Assembly: GCA_032622095.1 (NCBI GenBank)
Contig: CP136062.1
Coordinates: 197,605,887-197,669,886, forward strand
Source: Siphonodentalium dalli
Lineage: Eukaryota; Mollusca; Scaphopoda; Gadilida; Siphonodentaliidae
Direction of reading: 5' to 3'
Length of the DNA: 64,000 bases
This document shows positions 25,049-36,513 of this stretch, one piece after another. Made by a program: the position numbers and the translations under genes. The notes under the pieces were generated by a model. That model worked only from the letters and a program-made list of their open reading frames with translations, made no database searches and was not told the DNA's origin. Numbering within the stretch: position 1 is the first letter of the stretch; each line of letters opens with the position of its first letter.

Positions 25049-26828
25049 GCGGGCCACCCAATAATGTCTGCTCCGTCACATATTTCAACTAGTTTACTAA
25101 TTTCTCAATGCCTAGTAACACCATCTACTCCACAAAAATGTGAATTTTTTATCTGGAATTTAAACATATTTGCAGCATGGATCAACGAGTTATGGTCACT
25201 CCGCATATCAAGTGGCACGTTGAGAACGCCGTGGAAGAGAATACAACCCATTGTTCATATTATCAGAGAATGGTTAATTTTCTGACGATCATTTCAGACT
25301 GGAATACAGAACGATATTTGCAGAAATTAACCCATAATATGATATACATATGATCACCAATCATTACTGGTCTGAAGGAGATACAATACAAGTAAGAATA
25401 ATTTATAACGAGCCCGTCGCCACACAATTTTTAAAACACACATACTCGTCTCCGCCATCTTGGATTTTCTACTCTGTTTTCTACTCCAAGGTTTGTACAC
25501 TGTCTATGTGAGTACCACAAATTCACAACTCAAACCCTCACTTCGGAAAATGGAAACTACATAAGTGTTGTATCTTTAATTATAATTGAATATTTCTATT
25601 CACAATTATTTTAAGGCTAGAATCCTACGAACAAATTGATGAAATTTACACCACCGGTTCATTTGGGAACATGCCATAACCCATTTTCAAGCTATCATTT
25701 TCAGTATATATGTCAGTTGGGTAAAGTATAAGATTATACATTGAAACATTTTCTTAATCGGACCTTTTTTTCTTTTCATTATAACTTCAAACATGAACCA
25801 TTTTAACTGGTGGAGGTTTTAAATGAGTTAAATCAGGGTATGACTGTATTCCATGTCGGCGATATGTCCTGTAATATCAACGGGAGTCTTGTTGGAGTGA
25901 CGAGCAATCACTGTTTATCTGTTCGATTATGGGGCGTATTGCCAAACAGTCCATTCATTTCTGAAGATCTAAGTTAAAGCTGTTATTTGAAGCGGTTTGC
26001 ATCTTGCCAAATGATATATTATTTTATTTTCATATTCAGTGGTGATGGAGGGTGGCACACTGGGCGGTATAATAATATTAAGCGATTAGAAATTTGGAAC
26101 AAAAACAACGATGTAAACAGCCATTAATTACAATGACGCATGCACCCTCAGAAAAATCTGGATCCCAATGAGTTCTTCCCACGCACCAGAAGCAATACTT
26201 CCCATTAGGTTTTAATATTTGAAACCTCAGAATGTAAGGTTCAACTATTAAAGTTACTCTGTTCTATATTAAGTAACAAATCAACATATTATCATGCAAA
26301 TAGGTTCATATTGAGACTTGGTTTTCACAAAGGATAATATTTGACTTTTTGTATTCTGACATAAACCATAGTGAATTGTTCCCGTTATTCCGTTGAATGG
26401 CGCAGGCCACAGTGAAAACACATTTCCACGGTACATATGCTTGTATAGATTTAACACACATATCCAGATAGTGTCATATTGAACTTATTTAGTTTTGGAA
26501 TCGTTCACATTGAACCCTATTTCGACCTCCAATTAAATTGGTTCATATTCTGTTTATGATCCAGGAGAACAGGATGAAAAAATAGTAAAAATCATGGCCG
26601 GATGTTTACCAAGTCAGTCTGAGTCAGTCAGTGTTATCTTGTGCGGGAAATAGTAAAGATTTGGATTAATCCCATCTGGGGTAAAATCACTTCGGACCTC
26701 TCGGTGAGCGCTCCGAATAATTTCGAACTTAACTTACCAATGTAATCGAATGCTGCGCTGAAGAAATCCACTTGTGTCGAAAATGGTGATAGACGAAGAC
26801 TCGCGTCGTCTTTCGCACATTAGAAACT
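25049..26828. other. No gene recognised
   Basis: AT-rich unique-looking sequence with ORFs of at most 73 codons. I see no supported feature. Confidence 0.5.
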
Positions 26829-26830
26829 TA

Positions 26831-27221
26831 AAGGTACACAATCCAATTCGATGGTCCCCGTATCATCATATTCCAACAACAACAACATTTCTTGAAATGC
26901 CGCTTCAGTTATCAGAATCGATTATCTGACCAAAAATAATGATAACCACAGTCAACTATAGTATAAATTTGCCCAAAAAGTGTTAAATATTAACATTTTG
27001 TTCAGCGCAATTTTGTATCGAGAGTATGTCGGTCAGCAATCGTCGAATATTTGCCAGGCCGCCAAATATTCCAGGTAGTAAAAAATAACAGATTTAAAAA
27101 ATCAATATCTGATAACTCTTGAGCTGTGATCGGTGGTTTAATTCCACCACTCGAATCAAATGTTATCCACACAAGCCAAATAAATAGTTATTTAGGAGCG
27201 CTAAATCGGATTGTGCATCTT
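26831..27221. mobile_element. TA-flanked TIR element, family member 1
   Basis: The left end AAGGTACACAATCC and the reverse complement of the right end, AAGATGCACAATCCG, form inverted repeats. TA lies at both borders. The right half carries TTTAGGAGCGCTAAATCGG, which matches the ends of the element at 27850-28308, so the two belong to one family. This copy is diverged and lacks the long perfect stem. Confidence 0.65.
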
Positions 27222-27376
27222 TAACCGAACAAGAGCTATTTCTTAACCAAGCTGGTTGATGTATGACTCTGATTGGTTATGTTATGTTACCTTATATATA
27301 TATATGGTAGCATCGGTTACTCATTTCGTTCGTTGTGAAAAGTTAACCCAATACTGTGTAAAAAGGTTAACAATAT

Positions 27377-27714
27377 GGCCCGATTCGTCGTCTCCGGTTT
27401 AAACCTCCGAGTTTATAGGTGTGAGTGTTTCTCGCTTATAAATTTCCAACCAAACTGTGCTCGCTGTCGTAGCTATTGATCAATAAAACGCGACGGTCCG
27501 CATTAGTAAAGTACGATTAATTATCTCGACGATACAGAGACACTACTGCTAAACCGCTGGTCTGGCCCGCTGGACCAGGTTTAAACCAGAGATAACGAAT
27601 ACGTCACTTAGACAAGCGGTATCGGGTTTAAACCACGGATTTAGCTGACAAACGGTGGTTTAAACCTAGAGATTTGTGTAGACCAGGTTTAAACGTGAGG
27701 TGACGAATCCGGCC
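27377..27714. mobile_element. TIR element rich in GTTTAAAC palindromes
   Basis: The left end GGCCCGATTCGTCGTCTCC and the reverse complement of the right end, GGCCGGATTCGTCACCTCA, are inverted repeats. TAT follows directly on the right and precedes on the left. Five GTTTAAAC-centred motifs (for example CCGGTTTAAACCTCC, CAGGTTTAAACCAG, GTGGTTTAAACCTAG) are spread through 338 bp. It is non-coding. The superfamily is unresolved: GGCC ends suggest Harbinger-like, but TAT is not the canonical TWA. Confidence 0.6.
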
Positions 27715-27849
27715 TATAAGTTCATTACCATGGGGGAAAAGTATATATCTTCATTCAATACTAGGTATAATAGTTAGTAACATTTAGTTAAATCTTACTA
27801 ATATGCATGGTATAACACGAGAATAAACCAATGCATTGGGTTAGTGTTA

Positions 27850-28308
27850 AAGGTACTCAATCCGATCAAACGCTCCTAAATTACTATTTCTTTGCCTTCG
27901 GGGGTAAAAAATATTTTATTCGAGTCGATGAACCCACACATCAAAGGTCAGAGTGATCAGATATTGATTTTTGAAGTTTGTTATTTCTCGAGATGTGTAC
28001 TAATAATTTGCCCAGAAACACGTGGTCAAACGGACAAATTGCGGATGAAGATGGATAACTCTAAAAACAAGTGGTAATAATAACCGCTTGATTTTAGAGT
28101 TATCCATCTTTATCCCAAATTTTGACCGAGACCATCCTTTTGACGGCGTGTTTCTGGGCCAGAAACAATAGAAATAATAAACTTCAAAAATAGATATATG
28201 ATCACTCTGAGCGTTGATGGGTAGGTTCCTCGACTCGAATCAAATATTTTTTACCCCCGAAGCCAAAGAAACAGTAATTTAGGAGCCTCTGATCGGATAG
28301 AGTACCTT
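27850..28308. mobile_element. TA-flanked long-hairpin foldback MITE, family member 2
   Basis: The ends are AAGGTACTCAATCCGATC and GATCGGATAGAGTACCTT, bordered by TA (27848-27849 and 28309-28310). Arms of about 200 bp pair along nearly the whole element, including GGGGGTAAAAAATATT / AATATTTTTTACCCCC and GATGGATAACTCTAAAA / TTTTAGAGTTATCCATC. The 61-codon ORF inside is a by-product. TA duplication suggests Tc1/mariner-type mobilisation. Confidence 0.8.
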
Positions 28309-28311
28309 TAG

Positions 28312-29299
28312 CCCAACGTTTAGTTATGTACTATTGGGTAACATTTTACCCTATTGATTTTAGAGTGGGAGTCGCCGCTCATTTGATAGAACGATCTAAT
28401 TGCCACTTCGTCTCACTGAGTTCAAGGGGCCGTTGTGGCTCAACATGGGGGAGTTTAATGCATTATAGTCCATCATATGTCGTCGATTGACGGCAATGCT
28501 GGTTATATTCTCGATAAGATAGAATTAGATGCTCAAAGGGGCGTATAATGTATTCGTACCAGCAACCCGAAAGGAGTGAGCATATGCCATGGTCTTAGCG
28601 ACATATGCTACAGGTGAAGGTTCACCTTCAAAGTTATGATGTATAAGTCCCTTTAACAACCGATGTAATATATTGGAGCTGTTATGTTTGTATAAAATAG
28701 AGGCATTAGAATCATTCAGCTATGTGTAAAGACGCGAAAACAGTTTAAAAGCGCACCCATGCAGTATGCACCAGCCACTATATATACTGTTTATCGCCCT
28801 TTCATTACAATATCACACTTATTCTTTGACACGTTCTACTGTGTAGCTATGTGCGGGAACTTAACTTTCTACTTAAGATGGACTTCAGATAATTTTTGAA
28901 ACTCGTTCTTGAAATGGAAAAGAAACATCATAAGATCCACTTTATACGTCTTAGATTAAGTTCATCTTAAGATCATCTTAAGTCCTTGCTTCATGAAACA
29001 GGCCCCTGGACACTAACTAATTACCGAGTACAGGCGTATCATCAAGCTTACGTTAATTAGGATCCATCACTGCAGAATCTCAGTAACGACTCCTCTTGAC
29101 ATATGCTTGAGTTATATACGCGCAACACGAATGAGCGTGTCTGCGAGGGTTATTCTCAGCTCAATTAAATGAGATCCGACATTACCACATCGCGCGAACA
29201 CCTCGGTGTTTTGGAATCGTCTAGCAGATGGGGAATTGTTCTTGCTGACTGTTTGAATACACAAGAATGACAGTATAACCTGATATATCGACAGTGGTT
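28312..29299. other. No gene recognised
   Basis: No ORF, repeat boundary or RNA gene that I can support. Confidence 0.5.
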
Positions 29300-29800
29300 G
29301 TTGCCGTGGTCAAAATATACTGTCCGAAACCACACGAAGACACCGGTCTCTCTTAGCCAATATCGGCATTTGCGGGGTTAATAACACCGGCCGAAGACGA
29401 GCGATGGGGTAAAATTTTCTAGGTTGCTCTTAGGTGGTATGTTGCTACCTTATATCGTCGAGATATAGTGTCCATGTGGGGCGCCCGGGCGGTCCCGGGC
29501 GGTCCCTGCCTCTCCCGGACTCCTTTTGTTTACAAGGTATTTTTCAGGATTTTGAGGGGTTAATAACATCGGCCGTGGACACGTCAGCGAGTCAATAGTT
29601 GGATGTCACACTCAGGTGGCATTGTACTAACGTGCATCGTCAAACTATACTGTCCGAAATCACGCGACGACACCCGGGCACTCCCGGGTTCTCTTGGCCA
29701 ATATCGATGTCGCTACATTATAACGTCGATGCATAGTGTCCACGGGTCCATGTGGGTCCCCGGGCGGTCTCGGGCAGTCCCGGGCGGTAATTAGTCACAC
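29300..29800 (+). repeat. Isolated relic of the GC-rich 180/337-bp satellite-like element
   Basis: It shares GAGGGGTTAATAACA-CGGCCG, GTCGAGATATAGTGTCCA, CCAATATCGGCATTTG and CCCGGGCGGTCCCGGGCGG with the arrays at 48856-50230 and 58365-61275. It is in the same orientation as the latter. It ends CCCGGGCGGTAATTAGTCACACCC, and the same terminus appears inverted at 48856-48875. It is degenerate and non-coding. Confidence 0.75.
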
Positions 29801-30920
29801 CCGTTACTACCTATAATAAGCCATGGTAAATAGTAAGAGACACATACGACAAAACCGCACCACCTAACGTCACTGATGTGATCTGATGGCTCTCACGTAT
29901 ATTATTAATTGGTTATTTCCATATTGGCCGAGTTATGAGGGCAAGGTCTCGTATTGGCCAGAGGCCACAGTCTGAATTTTTTTTGGAAACATGTTTTTTA
30001 TGGGGTTTTATGGGGCTACCCTCTAAAATAACCCAACATTACGAATTGGCCTCAAGTTTTCCGTTTGCCACTTCTCAAAGTTCTGTGTTTTCTTCATATT
30101 TGGTGTTAACAAAGATAAGTGCATTTCATTTCATAAGAAAAACCCATGCGTGACGTGTATTCAGACAGTTATTTCCAAATAAGTCTCATTTTTATCACAT
30201 TTTCACGATTCATCTGTGAATATATAACTTTAATATTGTTTCAAAATAAGTACGCAACATTCTGTTTATTATTAATACATACCATGTAACAGTATATCAA
30301 TATGTCGAAAGAATTGACAAAATACAGCCTTTATTAGCGTGGTTATCTACAGTTTACTAGCCCTATACCCAAAACGCAAGAAATGCCGACGATGTAAAGT
30401 ACGCGTTGTATCGGTACCCCAATTTTGCATACGTGCCGATTTCCGGTTTCGATTTCCGTCTTGTTTTGAAATAATTAAAACCTTTAAGGCTTTATTAGGC
30501 TATAAACGAGATCCTGAGTACCTTTAAACACGACTGGAACAGGTTAGTAATCACTTATATTTCTTAATGTCTGGTATTAATGGACAGTTAGATACTAGTA
30601 TATATTTTTAAAGCCCATATAATTTAAAAAGGTGGGGTGGGTGCTGTTGTGAATATCGGGTACGTTGAGTCTTGATCACAGTTCTGTACGTGTTCACACT
30701 GCAGTCTAGGACAACTTTCTTGATTCAAAGATAATGTTATAGGAGTATCCAATTACGATAGTTTAAAGCTATTTGGTATGTGGGGGGACAGAATGTTTGT
30801 TTGTTATTATATTCCAAAGATAGTCACAAGACAGTTGATTGATTAGCATTGTAATTGTTAAATTTGTTATTTCCATTCATTGTGCTTTTTCTAATTTCTT
30901 GATTTATAATTTATTTGCAG

Positions 30921-32364
30921 GTGACATCAATGACAATGCTCAATTAATCAGGGTTTGAACAGTGTATTTCGAGATACCACCATGTCAGGACATCGCAGCA
31001 GTTTTGCTGAACGAGAACTTGACAATGAAATTGTGAGTATCATCATGATATTATATTCGTTTATATTTATATATTTACATAATAAGTGTTGTCATCGCTA
31101 AATCCAGCATTCTGATTGGTCGGCGCCCACGTGGCTAGTTGCAGTTATTTCTCGGTGAATGCGCAACGCCTCATAACACCAAGCTCATAACACCATCGAT
31201 ACGTCATTGGGTTTGGAAAGACGAAAGCGTAATGTTTTGGGCGCATTTGGACTCGTGCAGGATTGACTTAATAGTTCCTATTAACTTTTGCCAAGGGTGC
31301 TATTGGGTATTTTGGGCTGTTTTTGTCCCGATACACTTTTCGATTTAAATACATTTACAAAAGTGGCTTTTTCGCTAAATGTATATAACTATAAGGATTA
31401 ACTGTCATGTGGACTATTTTTATGGAGATGTAACCGTTAGGTAAGTGGTCATAACTTGTATGGTTCATGTCCACTTACCTCACGGTTACATCTCCTTAAA
31501 AACAGTCCACATGACAGTTAATCCTTATATAAATATGTTCAATATTAACATTGTAGTTCACTGAGGTGTCGCTAAGCGGTAATCCTCTCCCGCTCGGTGT
31601 CATTTATATGAATGACACTGGTTTAATCATGCCATCCAATCGGGTGGGGAATTAATGGCTGCCCCGTGTGCAATCATGTGTGCACGTTAAAGAACCTACT
31701 GTGGGCAACGATTCACAGGTTAATGGCAAAATTCCTGTCTAAATTCCTCCCCTCGGGGCGTAACCTTCTAGTACGTTGTATATATGTAGATATGTAGATA
31801 GAGTTACCTGTCCAACAGGGTATGTACTAGTGTAGACATAAAAATTCAGACATGTCGAGTTGAGTCCCAGTATGGTTCACAAGGGTGTTAAAATACACCT
31901 CCAGTTACATGTATGTATATATGTAAAAGTACTAACAAGTCATACTAAAAGAAAAAATATTCCTCCCTAGAATAACAATACTAACAAAAAGTATATACCC
32001 GGTACAACTGTGTGTGTGTGTATGCCAACGTCGGGCCAATCAGCGGTTCTTCTGACATAGGAGGTATTTATAATATAAGATAAGATACGCTGGTTTTGGG
32101 CATCAAAACTAGTAAGATTGCATGGATAGCCTAAGTGATCTGACTGGAAGCACTGTTCTAAAAAAAAAAATACGATTATTGATTTATTGGTTCTGAAATG
32201 CCCATTCACAAAATTATGTTTATCTATTTCTATTTATCGTAATTTATTTATATATCTGTTTACAGATTTCACATGCTGGTCTTACCTTGAATCAAAGAAA
32301 AATCATGTCTGGTGCGATTGAATACCGATAGCATCCACAAGAAACAGAACACACCATAGACACC
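30921..32364 (+). other. Candidate spliced transcript (two exons seen, possibly more)
   Basis: An acceptor TTATTTGCAG precedes 30921. An ATG at 30982 opens 17 codons (MSGHRSSFAERELDNEI), ending exactly at a GTGAGT donor after 31032. A second acceptor CTGTTTACAG ends at 32265, and the frame continues in phase for 21 codons (ISHAGLTLNQRKIMSGAIEY...) to a stop at 32329-32331. A further GTGAGT donor follows at 32365, and an ATTTTCAG acceptor ends at 32938. A donor-like CAGGTTAGT near 30541 could close a 5' exon. The product would be only about 38 residues with no known domain. A long non-coding RNA or a transposon-derived transcript fits equally well. There is no homology support. Confidence 0.3.
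31390..31529. repeat. 140-bp foldback element inside a predicted intron
   Basis: Arms of about 60 bp, starting TATAAGGATTAACTGTCATG and ending CATGACAGTTAATCCTTATA, enclose a short loop. No clear target duplication or transposase. Confidence 0.8.
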
Positions 32365-33180
32365 GTGAGTACTTATAAATAAACAAGGTGAACATCGAGA
32401 AACAAGAGTTTTCTTTCAGGCGACCAGGCTGTATTATTAATTTATTACTGGCCTAGACAGTAGATATATGGACAGTGATGAAAGGATGTGTCTCACATTA
32501 AAGTTAGTTATATTCTCATAAAACTATAAAACAGTTTATCTGTTATATATTCCATTATGCATAAACTAAATATAAATATGTCAAATATCAGAATTCAAAG
32601 AAAAAAGATATTTATCTTAATAATGAAGTTAACTGGGATGAAGGGGGTGACTTGCTTCTTTTTTTGTCAGCGAATGGGTGGGGCAAGTTTCCTGGCCAGT
32701 GCCTAGGGAGGAGGAGTGCTGCCCAATTTTTTCATTTGTCTGGGAATGGGCGGAGCAAGTTTTCTGACCAAATTTCATATTTATCAAGCAGTGCATGACG
32801 TACATTATCGGGTCAATGTGGGAGCATCACATGAATTGTTGTCCGAATTTTCATGGTTTTAGAACTTGAATGGGACGATTTTAAGTTGTAAGAGGTAGCT
32901 TAGATACCATATTTATTATTTTCATTCCATATTTTCAGATGGAGCTACTAGTCCATGCTACATTCAAGTCACACAAGCAGAACAAAATTATGTTGATGAC
33001 ATGACCATGATGAGGCTGATACAATGATTATAGCTCACTCAGTTCACTTCTCATTGTCAGCGTCTTTGAGTGACGTTCTACACATTTGGAGCCCTGGTAC
33101 TGATGTTATACTGTTATTGTACTACCATACATACTTGCAGTGAATAATTTCCATTTTTTGGAAGGACAATACTTTTGTTA
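31560..33180. other. No gene recognised beyond the exon candidates
   Basis: 31560-31780 contains a possible dispersed repeat (GTGTGCACGTTAAAGAACCT and flanking text) of a kind I have seen in marine invertebrate genomes. The rest is AT-rich with no supported feature. Confidence 0.35.
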
Positions 33181-33182
33181 TA

Positions 33183-33870
33183 TCAGGAGTAAATCACAGC
33201 CTCAGGCAGAATATCATGAAAGGTATTACTGTTATGCATGCGGTTATCGGGAGTGACACAACATGATGACTGGCGGGTAAAGCAAAGGAGAATTGGTGGA
33301 ATATGTTTATCTCCTTGGACCCGATAAGGGATAGATATGTCATTGAGGTGACTGGAGTCAATGGGAATTTGAGTGATATGACGGTTAACAGAGACATTCA
33401 TAAAGTGTCTAGTTATACTAGGGAATACAATATCTTAGCTTCGCAAGATGGTTCCTGTTTTCGAGAAAAAAAATATTGATGACGAAAAGCTACCACCAAT
33501 ACCTGATGCACCACTTCGCCTTCATCTTCGGAGGGCTTTATATATTTGGCGATATTCTCATCTGCCGGAGATGCCACTTCTTTATGTGATGTCTGGGAAT
33601 TATGGGTGGAAATGGGATGGTTAGTGCTGGATGGCAATACCTCTTACATTAAAACCAGCTCCAGCTGCAGTTTTAGCATTAGTAAAATGCAACTGTCAAG
33701 GTGTCTGTGGTGGGAACCCATGTACATGTTTCCGACAGAAGTTCCAATGCACCGAAATGTGTCATATGTTAGGAGATGACAATTGTGAGAACACTGACTC
33801 CCCATATATTGATGGAGTTGATTCTGATGAGGACACCAGCGAGGTGGACGAGGAAGAATGTTTTGAGTGA
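33183..33870 (+). pseudogene. Decayed copy of an invertebrate gene family with HAxxGxDTT motif and C-terminal Cys-rich domain
   Basis: Two pieces in different frames make up the C-terminal part of one protein. The first (33183-33272) has HAVIGSDTT followed by two stops and LAGKAKE, resembling the HAxTGCDTTSxxxGxGK motif of the family. The second (33439-33870) has LPPIPDAPLRLHLRRAL, GWKWDG, an in-frame stop at 33622-33624, then KPAPAAVLALVKCNC, CTCF and CTEMC. It ends in an acidic tail (DEDTSEVDEEE) and a stop. I recall this architecture from widespread uncharacterised mollusc and cnidarian proteins. The GCDTT motif recalls the FEN1/XPG helix-turn region, but nuclease function is speculative. 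Stops and a frame change show the copy is dead or mis-assembled. Confidence 0.6.
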
Positions 33871-33889
33871 CCTAATTTGAGTGACATAA

Positions 33890-34700
33890 TTGCTCAATAT
33901 GTCTTCTGATATTGGTTTTGTATCTGCTTATATACCGCCTAGCAATTCTTCATTTTGGAAATCGAATCATAAAGATGAAAATGCGTTCTCAATTATAGGG
34001 AACGCCCTTTCGAAATATAATTCGAATGAACTGATTATTCTCGGAGGGGATTTGAATGCACGTACAGGAGAACTACCGGACTACGTTGCAATGGACAGTG
34101 ATAATCATATTAACCTACCTGATGATTATTTATTAGATACAGACAAACCAATACTTAATATGGACAGTGCCGTCAACGCATTTGGCAGGCAACTTTTACA
34201 ATTATGCCAGAGTACAGGCATTGGAATAGCTAATGGCAGATCAGCTGGGGATAGGATATGCCACTTCACGAGTTATCAGTATTATGGTACAAGCGTGGTC
34301 GATTACATAATATTAACGAATAGATTTCTACACACAGTAGATTATTTCTGTGTTAAACTACCTTCCGAGTATTCAGACCATTGCCAACTAGCTCTTCACT
34401 TGCTTTAGCCCTGTTCAACCCCAAGTCACAAAGCTGTAACTACAAAATTTACTTATGAAAAACAAAAAATCAAAAAGTGGAATAGCTTAAGTAAACACAA
34501 ATCGTGCCATTTAATTAATTCACCTTCCGTGAAGCACGAATTGACTCAGTGTCGATTACGCACATACTCTAAGGACAAACAGGGAGTAACCGAAGCGTTA
34601 GATGATATAATATGTATTATAAACAAAATAAACAGGCACGCCTGCTCCAAGGTTACCGCGAAGAAAAGACATGTACGCAAAAGAAAATGGTTTGATAACA
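33890..34700 (+). pseudogene. LINE fragment 1: AP-type endonuclease domain plus linker
   Basis: The frame opens inside an exonuclease-endonuclease-phosphatase domain. It contains VSAYIPPSN, IILGGDLNARTGE (the GDxNAR active-site motif), DYIILT and YSDHCQLALH (the SDH motif), then a TAG at 34406-34408. The same frame continues with an Arg/Lys-rich linker (KKRHVRKRKWFDNRC) to about 34700. The first part of the domain is missing, and the RT domain is absent because a second LINE begins here. This encodes the target-nicking half of a non-LTR retrotransposon protein. It is inactivated by truncation and a stop. Confidence 0.75.
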
Positions 34701-34701
34701 G

Positions 34702-36513
34702 GTGTTCCAGGTCTACATGCCGAACTGTAACTATGGTGACCCTTTTTTCTCAGATTGCCTAGAATCTCTTGATGATCTTCGCTCTCTTTACTCTTCGAAC
34801 GGTGCTGTGATTTTCATGGGTGACTTCAATGCTCATCTTCCCCGAAAAACTGTCACAGGCGAGAATCAAGAACTCAATTATCGTTCTACATTATTCGACG
34901 AATTTCTCCTCCGGTGTGAACTAGTATCTGTAATCTCATCCGTTACCTGCACTGGAAGTGAATATTCTTACATTCCGTACTGTGGTACCAACAAGCCTTC
35001 ACTTATAGACCATATACTTGTGTCATCTAACATTTATGACCTGGTTATTAATTCCTCAGTGACTAGAGACGAAGCGCTGAACACTTCTAACCACTTACCT
35101 GTTACGTGCTTGCTCAACTTGCTAGAAATTTACAACCCAACTCTCGAGCGATTGAAGTTCGCAAGGAAATTCTATAACTGGAAACGTCTAGATCGTGATA
35201 CGTATAAAAGCCATTTGGATGCGAACTTGCCCGATCTGTCCAATAACTCATCTCCAGTTGCTGTGATATCACATCATTCTACAATGAATTAGTGTTCATC
35301 ATTATATCAGCGTTTGATGCCGCATCTGCCCCGAAACGTTCATTTGGGGGCCGGAAACCGTACTGGTCTACAGAACTTAACCTACTAAAGAAAGAACTTA
35401 ATCATTGTCATGAAGTCTGGGTGAGAGATGGAAAACCGTATTCATATATAGCTACTAGCTACACTAAATACAAACAGGCCAAACGTGTGTTTCGTCGTAC
35501 GCAACGCAATGCGATTCGTTTGCAAGATAATTCTGTTCGTGATAGGCTTGAACATGACGCACGTAGAAATCAAACAAACTTCTGGCGGTCAATGAAACGA
35601 AATACTTCCAAATCATGTAAAGTAAATTCAGCTATGGAGTTTGAAGGAACATCGTGCAGAGATCCGTCTGAAATTCTTAAAGGATGGGGATCCTATTTCC
35701 GCAAACTTTATTCGCCAGAACCACACCTTGTTCCGGAATTCGAAAGACATGTTCGCGATGTTCTGTCAGAAGAACTGTTAAGCATTGATACTGATCAACA
35801 TACAAGTTCTATATGTGCTCCGATAGTTGCGCAGGAAATAACTAGTGTCATTAGAAATCTGGAACTAAAAAAATCAGCTGGAAGCGATAATATTTCTAAC
35901 GAGCATCTGAAATACGGAACTGACTCACTGATTCAATGTATGTGTGTACTGTTTAATGGTATTCTTCAGCTGGAATGGATCCCACCCTCTTTGAAAGCTG
36001 GAATCATCATCCCACTGTATAAAGGTGAACCTAAACCACAAGTGTCTCCAAACAGCTACAGGGCAATTTCTTTACTATCTACTGTGTACAAACTTTTCGA
36101 AAGTATTCTTCTTACCCGCTTTCTGAACTCTGATGAACTGAACTCTTTTCCCAATTCCCTTCAATATGGTTTTCAAAAGGGAATCGGTTGCAACGTAACA
36201 TCGTATATCCTCACAGAATCGATTTCGTACGCCAGAGACTCACACTCAAAGCTATATGTAGCATTCTTTGACTCACAGAAAGCATTCGACAAAGTGTGGC
36301 ATGAAGGCTTGCTGTACAAATTTATCAAATTGGGATTCACTGGAAAGACCATTCGCTTGCTACATAATATGTATCAAGATATCAGTAGTTGTGTATTGTA
36401 CAGTGGTTGCCTATCGGAAACCTTCCCAGTATGCAGAGGAACAAGACAAGGAGGAATCCTCTCTCCTTTCTGCTATCTCGTGTATATAAACGATTTGCTG
36501 GAACTACAGTATA
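34702..36513 (+). pseudogene. LINE fragment 2: endonuclease (partial) and reverse transcriptase (partial)
   Basis: The endonuclease part (34702-35260) has VYMPNCNYGDPFF, FMGDFNAHLPRK, LIDHILVSS and TSNHLPV. The last motif has Asn where the catalytic SDH aspartate is expected. The frame changes near 35255-35265 and continues (about 35260-36513) with YWSTELN, KSAGSDNISNEHL, IIPLYKGEPKP, SYRAISLLS, FFDSQKAFDKVW and TRQGGILSP. It stops matching after YINDLLEL. The YxDD catalytic box and everything after it are missing, replaced by repeat DNA from about 36514. The element is truncated at both ends and shifted, so it is certainly inactive. CR1/Jockey-like group is my best guess. Confidence 0.8.

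Noticed and set aside
33413-33637. Minus-strand ORF over the Cys-rich pseudogene
   Set aside because: The plus-strand frame matches a known protein family pattern, so the minus frame is a shadow.
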